This document shows positions 1 to 7,801 of a DNA stretch of 64,000 nt, piece after piece. The stretch is from Pantoea eucalypti (GTDB lineage: Bacteria; Pseudomonadota; Gammaproteobacteria; Enterobacterales; Enterobacteriaceae), in contig NZ_CP045720.1 in NCBI RefSeq assembly GCF_009646115.1, forward strand, positions 3,100,001 to 3,164,000, given 5' to 3'. Under the pieces are notes generated by a model, which was not told the DNA's origin, made no database searches, and saw only the letters and a program-made list of their open reading frames with translations. Each line of letters starts with the position of its first letter. Positions within the stretch are counted from its first letter, which is position 1. Made by a program: the position numbers and the translations under genes.

Positions 1-344
1 TGGTCGGAGCCGAGGGATTCCAGGAAGGATTTGGTGCCCGATTTGGCGATAGTGCCGAGGTTCTCAATGACCTCATCGCGACGCATACCGATACCATTGT
101 CGCTGAGCGTGAGGGTACGGTTGTCCTTATCAACAGAGAGACGAACGCGCAGCTCGCCGTCACCTTCATACAGGCTGGAATCTGACAACGCGCGGAAACG
201 CAGTTTGTCTGCCGCATCCGAGGCATTGGAAATCAGCTCACGCAGGAAAATCTCTTTGTTTGAATAGAGAGAATGGATCATCAGGTGCAGAAGTTGTTTT
301 ACTTCCGACTGAAAGCCACGGGTCTCTTGTCCTTTCATGGTCAT
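1..344 (-). CDS. htpG: HtpG (Hsp90 chaperone), N-terminal part only
   Basis: Cytosolic ATP-dependent Hsp90-family chaperone. Only the first ~114 residues lie in the window; the rest runs off the left edge. The protein begins [19 protein letters not shown] and carries the N-terminal ATP-binding motifs of GHKL ATPases: [14 protein letters not shown] at about residues 30-45, which holds the Asn that coordinates Mg-ATP, and DNGIGM at about 80. A second in-frame ATG lies two codons downstream (336-338), so the exact start could be either. It sits downstream of recR in the same direction but has its own heat-shock type promoter at 388-415. The assignment is certain. Confidence 0.97.
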   Translation of the reverse strand, partial: MTMKGQETRGFQSEVKQLLHLMIHSLYSNKEIFLRELISNASDAADKLRFRALSDSSLYEGDGELRVRLSVDKDNRTLTLSDNGIGMRRDEVIENLGTIAKSGTKSFLESLGSD

Positions 345-387
345 TGCTACCTCAACAAAACAGGTTGAACAAACGTTGTTGAGGTTG

Positions 388-415
388 ATGTGGGGATGAC
401 GCGGGGGTTTTCAAG
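388..415 (-). promoter_or_regulatory. Sigma-32 (heat-shock) promoter of htpG
   Basis: On the minus strand a -35 box CTTGAAA (409-415) and a -10 box CCCCACAT (388-395) are separated by 13 bp. This is close to the sigma-32 consensus CTTGAAA-N13/14-CCCCATnT. It lies about 45 bp upstream of the htpG start. Known heat-shock control of htpG supports it; the promoter call is by motif. Confidence 0.85.
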
Positions 416-438
416 CCGGTGTCTTTCACAACACCGGC
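415..438 (-). terminator. Hairpin after recR
   Basis: An 8-bp perfect stem GCCGGTGT/ACACCGGC (415-422 and 431-438) with an 8-nt loop lies just beyond the recR stop codon. It has no T-tract, so it is at best a weak terminator or an RNA 3'-end stabiliser. It abuts the htpG -35 box. Confidence 0.45.
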
Positions 439-444
439 AAGTGA

Positions 445-1050
445 TTAAAATTTAAACTTCTGTCGACCTGCCAGCGAGTGGGACAGCGTGGTGCCATCGA
501 CCATCTCCAGCTCTCCGCCCACCGGCACACCGTGCGCGATACGGCTGGCGTCAACGCCATACTGACCACAGAGTTCCGCAATGTAGTTTGCAGTCGCCTC
601 GCCTTCCACCGTCGGATTGGTCGCGAGGATCACTTCCTGCAGCGTTTCACTCTCCAGTCGCTGTTCCAGACGATCCAGGCCGATATCTGCCGGACCAATG
701 CCGTCGAGCGGCGACAGATGTCCCATCAGCACAAAGTAGCGGCCGCCAAACTGGCCGGTCTGCTCAATGGCGTGAATATCTGCCGGGCTTTCCACTACGC
801 AGATTTGACCATTCTGCTGACGCCGTGGATTGGCGCAGATGGTGCAAATTTCCTGCTCGGTGAATGTCCGGCAATCAGCACAGTGACCAATCTCCGACAT
901 CGCCCGGGTCAGCGCCTGCGCCAGGCGCATACCACCGCTGCGATCGCGCTGCAGCAGCTGAAAAGCCATGCGCTGTGCCGATTTCGGCCCAACGCCGGGC
1001 AGACAGCGCAGCGACTCCATCAATGATTCAAGCAGTGGACTGGTTTGCAT
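445..1050 (-). CDS. recR: RecR, recombination mediator
   Basis: RecR acts with RecF and RecO to load RecA on SSB-coated gaps during recombinational repair. At 201 aa it has the normal family length. Visible parts are an N-terminal helix-hairpin-helix with [17 protein letters not shown] at about residues 16-32, a four-Cys zinc motif (CADC then CTIC, residues ~57-72), and a TOPRIM domain (VVESPADI, about residue 85) ending with the RecR Walker-B-like tail. The start codon overlaps the ybaB stop by one base (TGATG), implying translational coupling in a dnaX-ybaB-recR operon, the same order as in E. coli. Confidence 0.98.
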   Translation of the reverse strand: MQTSPLLESLMESLRCLPGVGPKSAQRMAFQLLQRDRSGGMRLAQALTRAMSEIGHCADCRTFTEQEICTICANPRRQQNGQICVVESPADIHAIEQTGQFGGRYFVLMGHLSPLDGIGPADIGLDRLEQRLESETLQEVILATNPTVEGEATANYIAELCGQYGVDASRIAHGVPVGGELEMVDGTTLSHSLAGRQKFKF

Positions 1051-1382
1051 CAGAACGGCATCTTAAAGCCTGGTGGCAGCTGCATACCCGAAGAGACAGA
1101 CGCCATCTTCTCTTTCTGGGTTTCATCAATGCGACGTGCCGCATCGTTGAACGCCGCAGCGATCAGATCTTCCAGCATATCTTTGTCATCTTCCAGCAGG
1201 CTGGGATCGACTTCCACGCGACGGCAGTTGTGCGCGCCGTTAATGGTCACTTTTACCAGGCCAGCACCCGATTCGCCGGTCACTTCAATCGCGGCGATCT
1301 CTTCCTGAACCTTGGCCATTTTGTCCTGCATCTGCTGGGCCTGTTTCATCAGGTTGCCCAATCCGCCTTTACCACCAAACAT
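1050..1382 (-). CDS. ybaB: YbaB/EbfC nucleoid-associated protein
   Basis: Small DNA-binding protein of the YbaB/EbfC family, 110 aa, thought to form tweezer-like dimers that bind DNA without strict sequence specificity. The N-terminus [19 protein letters not shown] and the Met/Gln-rich first helix are typical, as is the acidic helix in the C-terminal half. It sits between dnaX and recR and its stop overlaps the recR start. In many bacteria this position links it to replication and recombination genes; its exact role is unsettled. Confidence 0.97.
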   Translation of the reverse strand: MFGGKGGLGNLMKQAQQMQDKMAKVQEEIAAIEVTGESGAGLVKVTINGAHNCRRVEVDPSLLEDDKDMLEDLIAAAFNDAARRIDETQKEKMASVSSGMQLPPGFKMPF

Positions 1383-1437
1383 AGTTTTCTCTCTCAGCTA
1401 AGGCTACAACGCTATCGTTACGATAGCAGCAGCGTGT

Positions 1438-3516
1438 TCAAACAGGTCGGATACTCTCCTCATCCAGATCAGCATCGAAAAATCGCTGCAGCGTCTGGAT
1501 GTGGGTATCACAGGTGATCGACTGACGCGCCTGCGCCAGTTTCTCTTCGTAAATGGCCTGACGCCACTCCAGTGGCGTCAACACCGATGAATTATCGTCT
1601 TCAACGACCGAGAGTTCAACTTTCTGCCCGGCACGCTCACTCAGTGCATCGCATAACACCTGCTGCGCCGACGGTGAATTCAGATGACGCTGACTGCTGC
1701 GTAAATGCAGGCAGACCCCGTTTTCGGTGGTCTCTTTCCAGGCATTTAATGCCAGCTGCTGCACCAGTTTTGGCAGCGGCAGGGTCGCAATCTCTGCGGC
1801 CCAGGGATCGCGCTGTTGCGCTTCTTCCGCCAGTCGCGCCGCCAGCTCAGGGGTTTTCTCATGCTCCAGCGCAGAACGCAAGGCCTTCGGCGTCGCGACC
1901 GGCTCTGCCACTTCAACCTGCTGATTAACGGCTTTCCAGCGGTACGCTTCCTCTTTTACCGGCGCGGCAGGCTCGCGATCGCGGATACGCTGCTGACTGC
2001 GCTCGGTAACCGAAGCCAGCCGCTCCAGTGCCGAGTTGGCCGGCCGCGCACCTGGCGCCGCCGGCTCACTCTTTTTTGGTTTGTTCGCTCCCTGACGCAA
2101 CAACTGCGTGCGCGCCTGGAGGAGCTGGCTGGTGGAGCTTGAAAGTGGCGCTTCAGGTGCCGCATCCGGCGGCGGCGCGGGTTGCGGAGCTGCATCGGGC
2201 GCGGCCATCTGCGGCTGAGCGGCAACGTGGTGTTGCGGCGCAGGCATCGGCTGCTGAGGCTGCTGCGCCACAGGTGACGCTGTCTGAGCAGGTGACGATG
2301 TGGCGGGCTGTGCTGCCGCGTGTCGTGCGACAGGTGAAGGCCCGGAAGGTGCCGGTGCCGTCTGCGCCGGCGCGACAGGTGCCATCTGCTGGGTTAGCGC
2401 GGGACGGGCAATCGGTTCTGCCACCGCCGCTTTGGGGTGGAACGCCAGTGCGCGCAGCAGCGTCATCTCCACGCCCATGCGGCGATCGGGCGCAATCGGC
2501 AGATCTTTGCGGCCCATCAACAGCGTCTGATAATAGAGTTGCAGATCGGCGGGTGGCACCACGCGAGCCAGTTCGCGCAGTCGCAGAGCGTTGCTCTCGT
2601 CATCATCGCTGAGCGAAGCCGGCAGCAGTTGCACCATTGCAATCTGGTGCAGCAGGCGCAGCATCTCCACCAGCAACGCCTCCCATTCCACACCGCGTGA
2701 AGCCGCCTGGCTCAGCAGTGTCATGACCTGCTGACCGTCACCGTCCACCAGCGCTTCCAGTAGCCCAAGCGGCTGTTCATCATCCAGCGTGCCGAGCATG
2801 ACGCTGACCGTGTTGCTGGTCACCGCGCCCTGCCCCATGGCAATCGCCTGATCGGTGAGGCTCAGCGCATCGCGCATACTGCCATCGGCGGCGCGCGCCA
2901 GCAGCTGAAGCGCCCGGGTTTCGCTCTCAATCTGTTCCTGCTTCAGCACATGCTCGAGCTGCTGGCGGATTTGATCAACATCCAGCGCTTTGAGATGGAA
3001 CTGCAGGCAACGCGAAAGAATCGTCACCGGCAGTTTCTGCGGATCGGTAGTCGCCAGCAGAAACTTAACGTGTGAAGGCGGCTCTTCCAGCGTCTTTAAC
3101 AGCGCATTGAAGCTGTGACGCGACAGCATATGCACTTCATCAATCAGATAGACTTTGAAGCGTCCACGGGCCGGGGCGTACTGCACGTTGTCGAGCAGAT
3201 CGCGGGTGTCTTCAACCTTGGTACGCGATGCGGCGTCAATCTCGATCAGATCGACAAAGCGGCCCTGCTCAATTTCACGGCAGTTATCACACTGACCACA
3301 GGGCGTGGCGGTGATACCGGTTTCGCAGTTAAGGCCTTTGGCCAGCAGACGCGCAATGGTGGTTTTCCCCACGCCGCGGGTGCCGGAGAAGAGATAAGCA
3401 TGATGGATGCGTCCCAGAGACAATCCATTCGCCAGCGCCGTCAGAACATGTTCCTGACCGACAACATCAGCAAAAGCCTGGGGACGCCATTTTCGCGCAA
3501 GTACCTGATAGCTCAT
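1438..3516 (-). CDS. dnaX: DnaX, DNA polymerase III tau subunit (gamma by frameshift)
   Basis: Clamp-loader ATPase and organiser of the DNA polymerase III holoenzyme. I place the start at 3516 because the protein then begins MSYQVLARKWRPQ as in E. coli; a longer frame exists upstream but is not family-like. Tau is 692 aa against 643 in E. coli. In order: AAA+ domain with Walker A GTRGVGKT (~45-52), a zinc module C-X8-C-X2-C-X2-C (~64-79), DEVH Walker B (~126), sensor SRC (~169), then domain III. Next comes an Ala/Pro/Gln-rich linker at ~385-490 that holds all of the extra length. The tau-only domains IV-V that bind DnaB and alpha follow. The gamma frameshift site is listed separately. Confidence 0.97.
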   Translation of the reverse strand: MSYQVLARKWRPQAFADVVGQEHVLTALANGLSLGRIHHAYLFSGTRGVGKTTIARLLAKGLNCETGITATPCGQCDNCREIEQGRFVDLIEIDAASRTKVEDTRDLLDNVQYAPARGRFKVYLIDEVHMLSRHSFNALLKTLEEPPSHVKFLLATTDPQKLPVTILSRCLQFHLKALDVDQIRQQLEHVLKQEQIESETRALQLLARAADGSMRDALSLTDQAIAMGQGAVTSNTVSVMLGTLDDEQPLGLLEALVDGDGQQVMTLLSQAASRGVEWEALLVEMLRLLHQIAMVQLLPASLSDDDESNALRLRELARVVPPADLQLYYQTLLMGRKDLPIAPDRRMGVEMTLLRALAFHPKAAVAEPIARPALTQQMAPVAPAQTAPAPSGPSPVARHAAAQPATSSPAQTASPVAQQPQQPMPAPQHHVAAQPQMAAPDAAPQPAPPPDAAPEAPLSSSTSQLLQARTQLLRQGANKPKKSEPAAPGARPANSALERLASVTERSQQRIRDREPAAPVKEEAYRWKAVNQQVEVAEPVATPKALRSALEHEKTPELAARLAEEAQQRDPWAAEIATLPLPKLVQQLALNAWKETTENGVCLHLRSSQRHLNSPSAQQVLCDALSERAGQKVELSVVEDDNSSVLTPLEWRQAIYEEKLAQARQSITCDTHIQTLQRFFDADLDEESIRPV
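2040..2093 (-). promoter_or_regulatory. dnaX: Programmed -1 ribosomal frameshift signal producing gamma
   Basis: The minus strand carries the slippery heptamer A AAA AAG at 2071-2077. Upstream is the Shine-Dalgarno-like stimulator AGGGAG (2088-2093), 10 nt before the heptamer. Downstream a GC-rich stem begins GCCGGC and is closed by a distal GCCGGC, with a 4-bp GCGC inner helix and one G-G mismatch. Slipping by -1 gives GAG then an immediate TGA (2066-2068), so gamma would be 483 aa ending in Glu, the same arrangement as E. coli (431 aa). All three known stimulatory elements are retained. Confidence 0.9.
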
Positions 3517-3639
3517 GTGGATTCGACGAAGTTGGATGGAAAGATGAGCGCAGACGCTCTGCAACCCCTGTATAAGATTGCAGTAGTCTATCAGCTACGC
3601 TTTTGGCTGGCACTCGTTATCTTGACGCCAGAGGCGTGA

Positions 3640-3663
3640 CGGCCTCGCCGGGTGGCAAGGCCG
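3640..3663 (-). terminator. Hairpin between apt and dnaX
   Basis: A 10-bp stem (3640-3649 with 3654-3663, one G-T wobble) and a 4-nt loop lie just after the apt stop codon. No T-tract follows on the minus strand, so termination would be partial at best. Confidence 0.35.
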
Positions 3664-3673
3664 AAAGAGTGGC

Positions 3674-4225
3674 TTAGTGGCCGGGGAATTTGACCAGGCT
3701 GTAACTCTCAACGCCCAGGGCATTGAGACGCGATTCACCGGTCAGATCGAACAGGTTAATAATGAAAGCCGCGTCTTTCACTTCACCGCCTGCACGACGG
3801 ATCAGTTTAACGGTCGCTTCAATGGTCCCACCGGTCGCCAGCAGGTCATCAACCACCAGCACCAGATCGCCCGGCTGGATGGCATCTTTGTGCAATTCCA
3901 GCTGATCGGTGCCATATTCCAGCTCATAAGCTTCACTGTAAACCTCACGCGGCAGTTTGCCGGGCTTACGCACCGGAACAAAACCGACGCCGAGGCCTAA
4001 TGCCACCGGGGCACCAAACAGGAAACCGCGCGCTTCCGTACCCACCACTTTAGTGATGCCTTTATTACGGTAACGCTCAACCAGCAGCGCAATCGACGCG
4101 GCATAGGCTTTGGGATCTTCCAGCAGGCTGGTGACATCGCGGAACAGGATGCCTGGCTTAGGATAATCGGGAATACTTTTAATGCTGTTTTTAATGAATT
4201 CAAGCTGCTGCGCAGTGTCGGTCAT
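3674..4225 (-). CDS. apt: Adenine phosphoribosyltransferase
   Basis: Purine salvage enzyme converting adenine and PRPP to AMP and PPi in the cytosol. With the start at 4225 the protein is 183 aa, beginning [20 protein letters not shown], exactly the E. coli length; the 14 extra upstream codons are not conserved. The PRPP-binding loop [13 protein letters not shown] lies at about residues 121-133, and the type-I phosphoribosyltransferase signatures [10 protein letters not shown] and RKPGKLP precede it. It lies between ybaN and dnaX as in E. coli. Confidence 0.97.
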   Translation of the reverse strand: MTDTAQQLEFIKNSIKSIPDYPKPGILFRDVTSLLEDPKAYAASIALLVERYRNKGITKVVGTEARGFLFGAPVALGLGVGFVPVRKPGKLPREVYSEAYELEYGTDQLELHKDAIQPGDLVLVVDDLLATGGTIEATVKLIRRAGGEVKDAAFIINLFDLTGESRLNALGVESYSLVKFPGH

Positions 4226-4369
4226 AATGATACGCCTGGTAAAAAATTCTGTTTCGCGCAGCTTCAAAAGCGCTAATACCTGGTAAAAGGCTCAGCGGAA
4301 GTCAATTCACAAAGGGAAGCCACGCACGAAGACGCCCAAATCTAAGCAAATGACCGGCTAAATGCAACT

Positions 4370-4759
4370 TTATCGCGGCGACTTGGGTGCGTCCGCTGCT
4401 TCTGCCACCACCGGAATACGCCACATAAACAGCAGCAGCGCCGCCAGCATGATCAGCAGCATGATGCGTACCCAGAGCTGATGCACCAGGAAAAGCGAAA
4501 GACTAAATGTTGCGACTATCAGGCAGATAGCACGGACTTTGGCGCCCGGCGGCATTGCGCGATGCTGTTGCCAGTGACGCAAATAGCGGCCAAATGGCGA
4601 TTTCCACAGCAGCCAGTGATGGAAGCGCGGCGATGACCGCGCAAAACACCAGGCCGCAAGCAGCATGAATGGCGTGGTAGGTAATAAAGGTAATACAATG
4701 CCCAGCGTCCCCAGCACAATCGCCAGCCAGCCGAGGGTTAATAACAGAATGCGTTGCAT
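4370..4759 (-). CDS. ybaN: YbaN, DUF454 inner-membrane protein
   Basis: Small integral membrane protein of 129 aa belonging to the DUF454/YbaN family. Function is not established. Two hydrophobic N-terminal segments (about residues 4-22 and 26-42) enclose the family motif PLLPTTPF, followed by ARSSPRFHHWL and FGRYLRHWQQHRAMPPGAK, then two more membrane segments at ~75-110. It is divergent from priC, with about 57 bp between the two start codons, and upstream of apt, matching E. coli synteny. Confidence 0.93.
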   Translation of the reverse strand: MQRILLLTLGWLAIVLGTLGIVLPLLPTTPFMLLAAWCFARSSPRFHHWLLWKSPFGRYLRHWQQHRAMPPGAKVRAICLIVATFSLSLFLVHQLWVRIMLLIMLAALLLFMWRIPVVAEAADAPKSPR

Positions 4760-4816
4760 GAATCCCGCCCAGCACTTTCCTCATCCGACTACGTTAGCAC
4801 AACAGGACGTCACGCG

Positions 4817-5347
4817 ATGAGTGCGATCGCTTTGCAACAGCGCCTGCAACAGCTTCTGATCGACCTGCGTCAGGAGATTGCGCGTCATCCGGATGGTGAG
4901 TGCCGTATGCCACGCTTTGACTCGCAGCTTTTTCACACCAAAGGCACGCGGCTGGCAGATTACCTGCTGGAAGTGGAACAGAATTTCGCCCGACTGTGCG
5001 ACAGCGTCAACGATCTGGCGCGCAGTGCCTGGCTGGCTGAACACCTGGTGGATCAGATTGCTGCCCTGCAACGCGAGGCGAGTACCCAAAAGCTGCGTAC
5101 CCAACGTGAACAGCCGGTTAAGAACCCACGCGCCTCAAAATATCAGGAGTACCGTGAATTTGAACGGCGCTTACTGGCGATGATCGATCAGCGTGAACAG
5201 CGGCTGGCACTGGCCGAAACGCTGGCGGTCCAGCGTCAGCTGAAGCAGGATCTGGAAACACTAGAGGGAAGACTGGCGCGCTGCCGTCAGGCGATTCGCT
5301 CTGTCGAATGGGGCGCTTCCCTGCGCGGCGGCGAGCACAGCGAATAA
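4817..5347 (+). CDS. priC: PriC, primosomal replication protein N''
   Basis: Restarts stalled replication forks by remodelling SSB and loading DnaB with DnaC. I choose ATG 4817, preceded by AGGA at about 4804, because it gives 176 aa, close to E. coli PriC (175 aa); the longer frame from 4754 is not conserved. The protein is helical and rich in Arg, Gln and Leu. Conserved features include SQLFHTKGTRL, AWLAEHLVDQI and the C-terminal FERRLLAMIDQREQRL and LARCRQAI segments. Sequence conservation is low, as is usual for PriC, but context fixes the identity. Confidence 0.93.
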   Translation: MSAIALQQRLQQLLIDLRQEIARHPDGECRMPRFDSQLFHTKGTRLADYLLEVEQNFARLCDSVNDLARSAWLAEHLVDQIAALQREASTQKLRTQREQPVKNPRASKYQEYREFERRLLAMIDQREQRLALAETLAVQRQLKQDLETLEGRLARCRQAIRSVEWGASLRGGEHSE

Positions 5348-5404
5348 AGCGCAGCGTGAGAAAAGCGCTTCTATACTGAGTGCAATTCTGCCTGGAGACG
5401 AACC

Positions 5405-5650
5405 ATGGGTTTACTGAGCTGGCTAATTTGCGGGCTACTGCTGGGCCTGTTAAAGCGTCTGCTGATACCGGGTCGGCCCGGTGGCCTGATGGCGACCCTG
5501 ACGCTGTCGATGATCGGCGCACTGATCGGCGGCTATATCGCCGCCTATTTTGAACTGGGCTCGCTGGCAACGCTGCATGCTGGCGCCCTGGGCATAGCGA
5601 TTGTCGGCGCGGTAGTGATGCTGCTGGTCGCGGCCCGATTACGTATTTAG
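5405..5650 (+). CDS. GlsB/YeaQ/YmgE-like small membrane protein
   Basis: An 81-aa, almost wholly hydrophobic protein with three predicted membrane segments: about residues 2-18, 28-48 and 57-78. The first loop, [11 protein letters not shown], followed by a Gly-rich second helix ([12 protein letters not shown]) is characteristic of the transglycosylase-associated GlsB/YeaQ/YmgE family, whose members respond to stress and have no proven biochemical role. It has a clear GGAGACGAACC-type ribosome-binding site. It sits between priC and rsmS, where E. coli has no such gene, so it is an insertion relative to that reference. Confidence 0.8.
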   Translation: MGLLSWLICGLLLGLLKRLLIPGRPGGLMATLTLSMIGALIGGYIAAYFELGSLATLHAGALGIAIVGAVVMLLVAARLRI

Positions 5651-5658
5651 GAGACAAG

Positions 5659-5811
5659 ATGTCACTGGAAAACGCCCCTGACGACGTCAAACTGGCTGTT
5701 GATCTGATTCAGCTACTGGAAGAGCATCAATTGCCGGTTGAGACCGTGCTCTCCGCACTGGCTATGGTGCAGCGCGATTTCGAGAACAAGCGCGATAGCC
5801 AGCCGACCTAA
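5659..5811 (+). CDS. rsmS: RsmS (YbaM), DUF2496 small protein
   Basis: A 50-aa cytosolic protein too short for standard ORF cut-offs. It begins [20 protein letters not shown] and continues [20 protein letters not shown], nearly identical to the start of E. coli YbaM/RsmS. RsmS has been linked to pleiotropic control of secondary metabolism in plant-pathogenic enterobacteria; the mechanism is unclear. AGGAGACAAG just upstream provides a strong ribosome-binding site, and the gene starts 8 bp after the GlsB-like gene. Its stop overlaps the 3' end of the convergent acrR by 4 bp. Confidence 0.92.
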   Translation: MSLENAPDDVKLAVDLIQLLEEHQLPVETVLSALAMVQRDFENKRDSQPT

Positions 5812-6446
5812 CAGGACGCCGTCAGCGTCGGACTGAGGCGCAGCATATCGATAAAGGCGTTGGTCAGAACGGGTGCGTCTGCGGCTAAATCAAAACTGTC
5901 CGGCGAAAACAGCCAGCTTTCCATCATACCGTTGACGTAACCGCGCATAATCAGGGCAGCCTGACGCGTGCTGAGAGTGCCCGGAAGTTGTCCGGCGTCA
6001 ATGCACTGGCGCAGGACATCTTCAATTTTATCGTAGCATTCCAGCAGTAAGCTTTGTTGCATATTCTTCAGTGCTGACATTTCGCCCACAAACTCGCATT
6101 TATGGAAAATGATCTCCATCAACGCGCGTCGCTGTGGATCCTTTGCAGTCGCTTCAAAGATATAGACCAGCATTGCGCGCAACACAGAGAGTGGATCGCC
6201 AGGGTATTTTGTCTGATACTCAAGTTCCACATCGTCCAGACCCGCATCACAACGAAGCCATATTTCGTGTAATACATCGGCTTTGTTTTTGAAATGCCAG
6301 TAGATTGCCCCGCGCGTAACGCTGGCTGCGGTGGCGATATCTGCCAGTGAGGTGGCTGAGACGCCCTGCTGCGAAAAGAGAACAATAGCGGCATCAAGAA
6401 TTTGATGCCGTGTTTCAAGTGCTTGCGCTTTGGTTTTTCGTGCCAT
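5808..6446 (-). CDS. acrR: AcrR, TetR-family repressor of acrAB
   Basis: Ligand-responsive repressor of the divergent acrAB efflux genes and of itself. It has 212 aa. The N-terminal TetR helix-turn-helix reads about residues 10-55 with [24 protein letters not shown], where AIYWHF is the recognition-helix signature. The C-terminal ligand-binding domain retains [15 protein letters not shown]. Start [13 protein letters not shown] matches E. coli. A 24-bp operator identical to the known E. coli AcrR site lies 30 bp upstream. Confidence 0.97.
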   Translation of the reverse strand: MARKTKAQALETRHQILDAAIVLFSQQGVSATSLADIATAASVTRGAIYWHFKNKADVLHEIWLRCDAGLDDVELEYQTKYPGDPLSVLRAMLVYIFEATAKDPQRRALMEIIFHKCEFVGEMSALKNMQQSLLLECYDKIEDVLRQCIDAGQLPGTLSTRQAALIMRGYVNGMMESWLFSPDSFDLAADAPVLTNAFIDMLRLSPTLTASC

Positions 6447-6475
6447 AGTGGGCTTTTTTTACAAACAGGTAAGTT

Positions 6476-6499
6476 TACATACATTTGTGAATGTATGTA
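6476..6499. promoter_or_regulatory. AcrR operator
   Basis: A 24-bp inverted repeat with half-site TACATACATTTG followed by TGAATGTATGTA. As I recall it, this is base-for-base the operator described for AcrR in E. coli. It lies in the acrR-acrA divergent region, 30 bp from the acrR start and 90 bp from the acrA start, placed to repress both. Confidence 0.9.
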
Positions 6500-6588
6500 C
6501 CATAGCATGACCTGCGCCTTGCCACAGCAATGGGTTTTTCAGTTTGTGATCCATTGACCAATTGATACCGGACACTAGAGGTTTATTT

Positions 6589-7785
6589 ATGAAAAAAATC
6601 AGAGGATTATCGCCTCTGGCGGCCGCCCTGATGCTATCAGGCAGCTTTTTGTTAACAGGATGTGACAACAATAAATCCGAACAAGCCGCCCAGCAGCAAC
6701 CGCCAGCCGTAGGTGTTGTTACACTGAAAACGGAACCCCTTAAGATTTCAACTGAATTACCAGGCCGCACCTCGGCATACCGTGTGGCTGAAGTCCGTCC
6801 GCAGGTGTCCGGTATTATTCTGAAGCGTAACTTTATTGAAGGAAGCGACGTTAAAGCAGGTCAGTCTCTCTATCAGATCGATCCGGCTACCTATCAGGCA
6901 GCCTATGACAGCGCCAAAGGTGATTTAACGCAGGCGCAGGCTAACGCACATATCGCTCAGCTGACCGTCAAACGTTATAAACCTCTGCTCGGCACCAAAT
7001 ATATCAGTCAGCAGGATTATGACACCGCTGTTGCTACAGCCGCGCAAAACGAGGCTGCAGTTCAGGTAGCAAAAGCCAATGTCGAAACGGCCCGCATTAA
7101 TCTGGCTTACACCAAAGTCACCTCGCCTATCAGTGGCCGCATCGGTAAATCGTCGGTAACGGAAGGTGCGCTGGTACAAAGCGCACAAACCACCGCACTG
7201 GCCACCGTGCAGCAACTTGATCCCATGTATGTCGACGTCACCCAGTCGAGCGAAGATTTTATGCGCTTACGTTCAGAACTGGAGTCGGGTCAGCTGAAGC
7301 AGAGCGAGGGCAAAGCCAACGTGACACTGCTGATGCAGAACGGCAGCAGCTATCCACAGCCTGGTACGCTGGAGTTCTCTGACGTCACCGTTGATGAAAC
7401 CACCGGTTCTATCACCCTGCGCGCCATTGTCCCGAACCCGAACCATACCCTGTTACCGGGCATGTTTGTTCGTGCGCGTCTGGATGAAGGCACCAATCCT
7501 GATGCATTGCTGGTTCCGCAACAGGCGGTAACCCGTACCCCAACGGGTCAGGCAACGGTCATGGTCGTGGGTGCAGATAACAAAGTTGAAGCGCGTCAGG
7601 TCACCACCTCTCAGGCGATTGGCGACAAATGGTTAGTCACTGACGGTGTTAAAGCGGGTGAACGTGTGATCAGCACCGGTCTGCAGCGTGCCAAGCCGGG
7701 CGCACAGGTGACCCCACAAGAAGTCTCAGACGATGCGAAAGCGGCACCCGATTCAAAGCCGCAGTCTGACAAGTCACCGTCATAA
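6589..7785 (+). CDS. acrA: AcrA, periplasmic adaptor of the AcrAB-TolC pump
   Basis: Membrane-fusion protein connecting the inner-membrane pump AcrB to TolC. The start at 6589 gives 398 aa with a lipoprotein signal peptide whose lipobox LLTGC places the lipidated Cys at residue 25, as in E. coli. The lipoyl/barrel-sandwich halves (TSAYRVAEVRPQVSGIILKR and INLAYTKVTSPISGRIGKS) flank an alpha-helical hairpin at about residues 100-170. The beta-barrel and membrane-proximal domains follow. The C-terminal tail is Lys/Ser/Pro-rich and variable. acrB follows after 16 bp in the same operon. Confidence 0.97.
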   Translation: MKKIRGLSPLAAALMLSGSFLLTGCDNNKSEQAAQQQPPAVGVVTLKTEPLKISTELPGRTSAYRVAEVRPQVSGIILKRNFIEGSDVKAGQSLYQIDPATYQAAYDSAKGDLTQAQANAHIAQLTVKRYKPLLGTKYISQQDYDTAVATAAQNEAAVQVAKANVETARINLAYTKVTSPISGRIGKSSVTEGALVQSAQTTALATVQQLDPMYVDVTQSSEDFMRLRSELESGQLKQSEGKANVTLLMQNGSSYPQPGTLEFSDVTVDETTGSITLRAIVPNPNHTLLPGMFVRARLDEGTNPDALLVPQQAVTRTPTGQATVMVVGADNKVEARQVTTSQAIGDKWLVTDGVKAGERVISTGLQRAKPGAQVTPQEVSDDAKAAPDSKPQSDKSPS

Positions 7786-7801
7786 CAGGAGCCGTTGATT
7801 C

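Noticed and set aside
864..1517. 217-codon plus-strand frame across recR, ybaB and the dnaX 3' end
   Set aside because: It overlaps three certain genes on the other strand and has no recognisable protein features.
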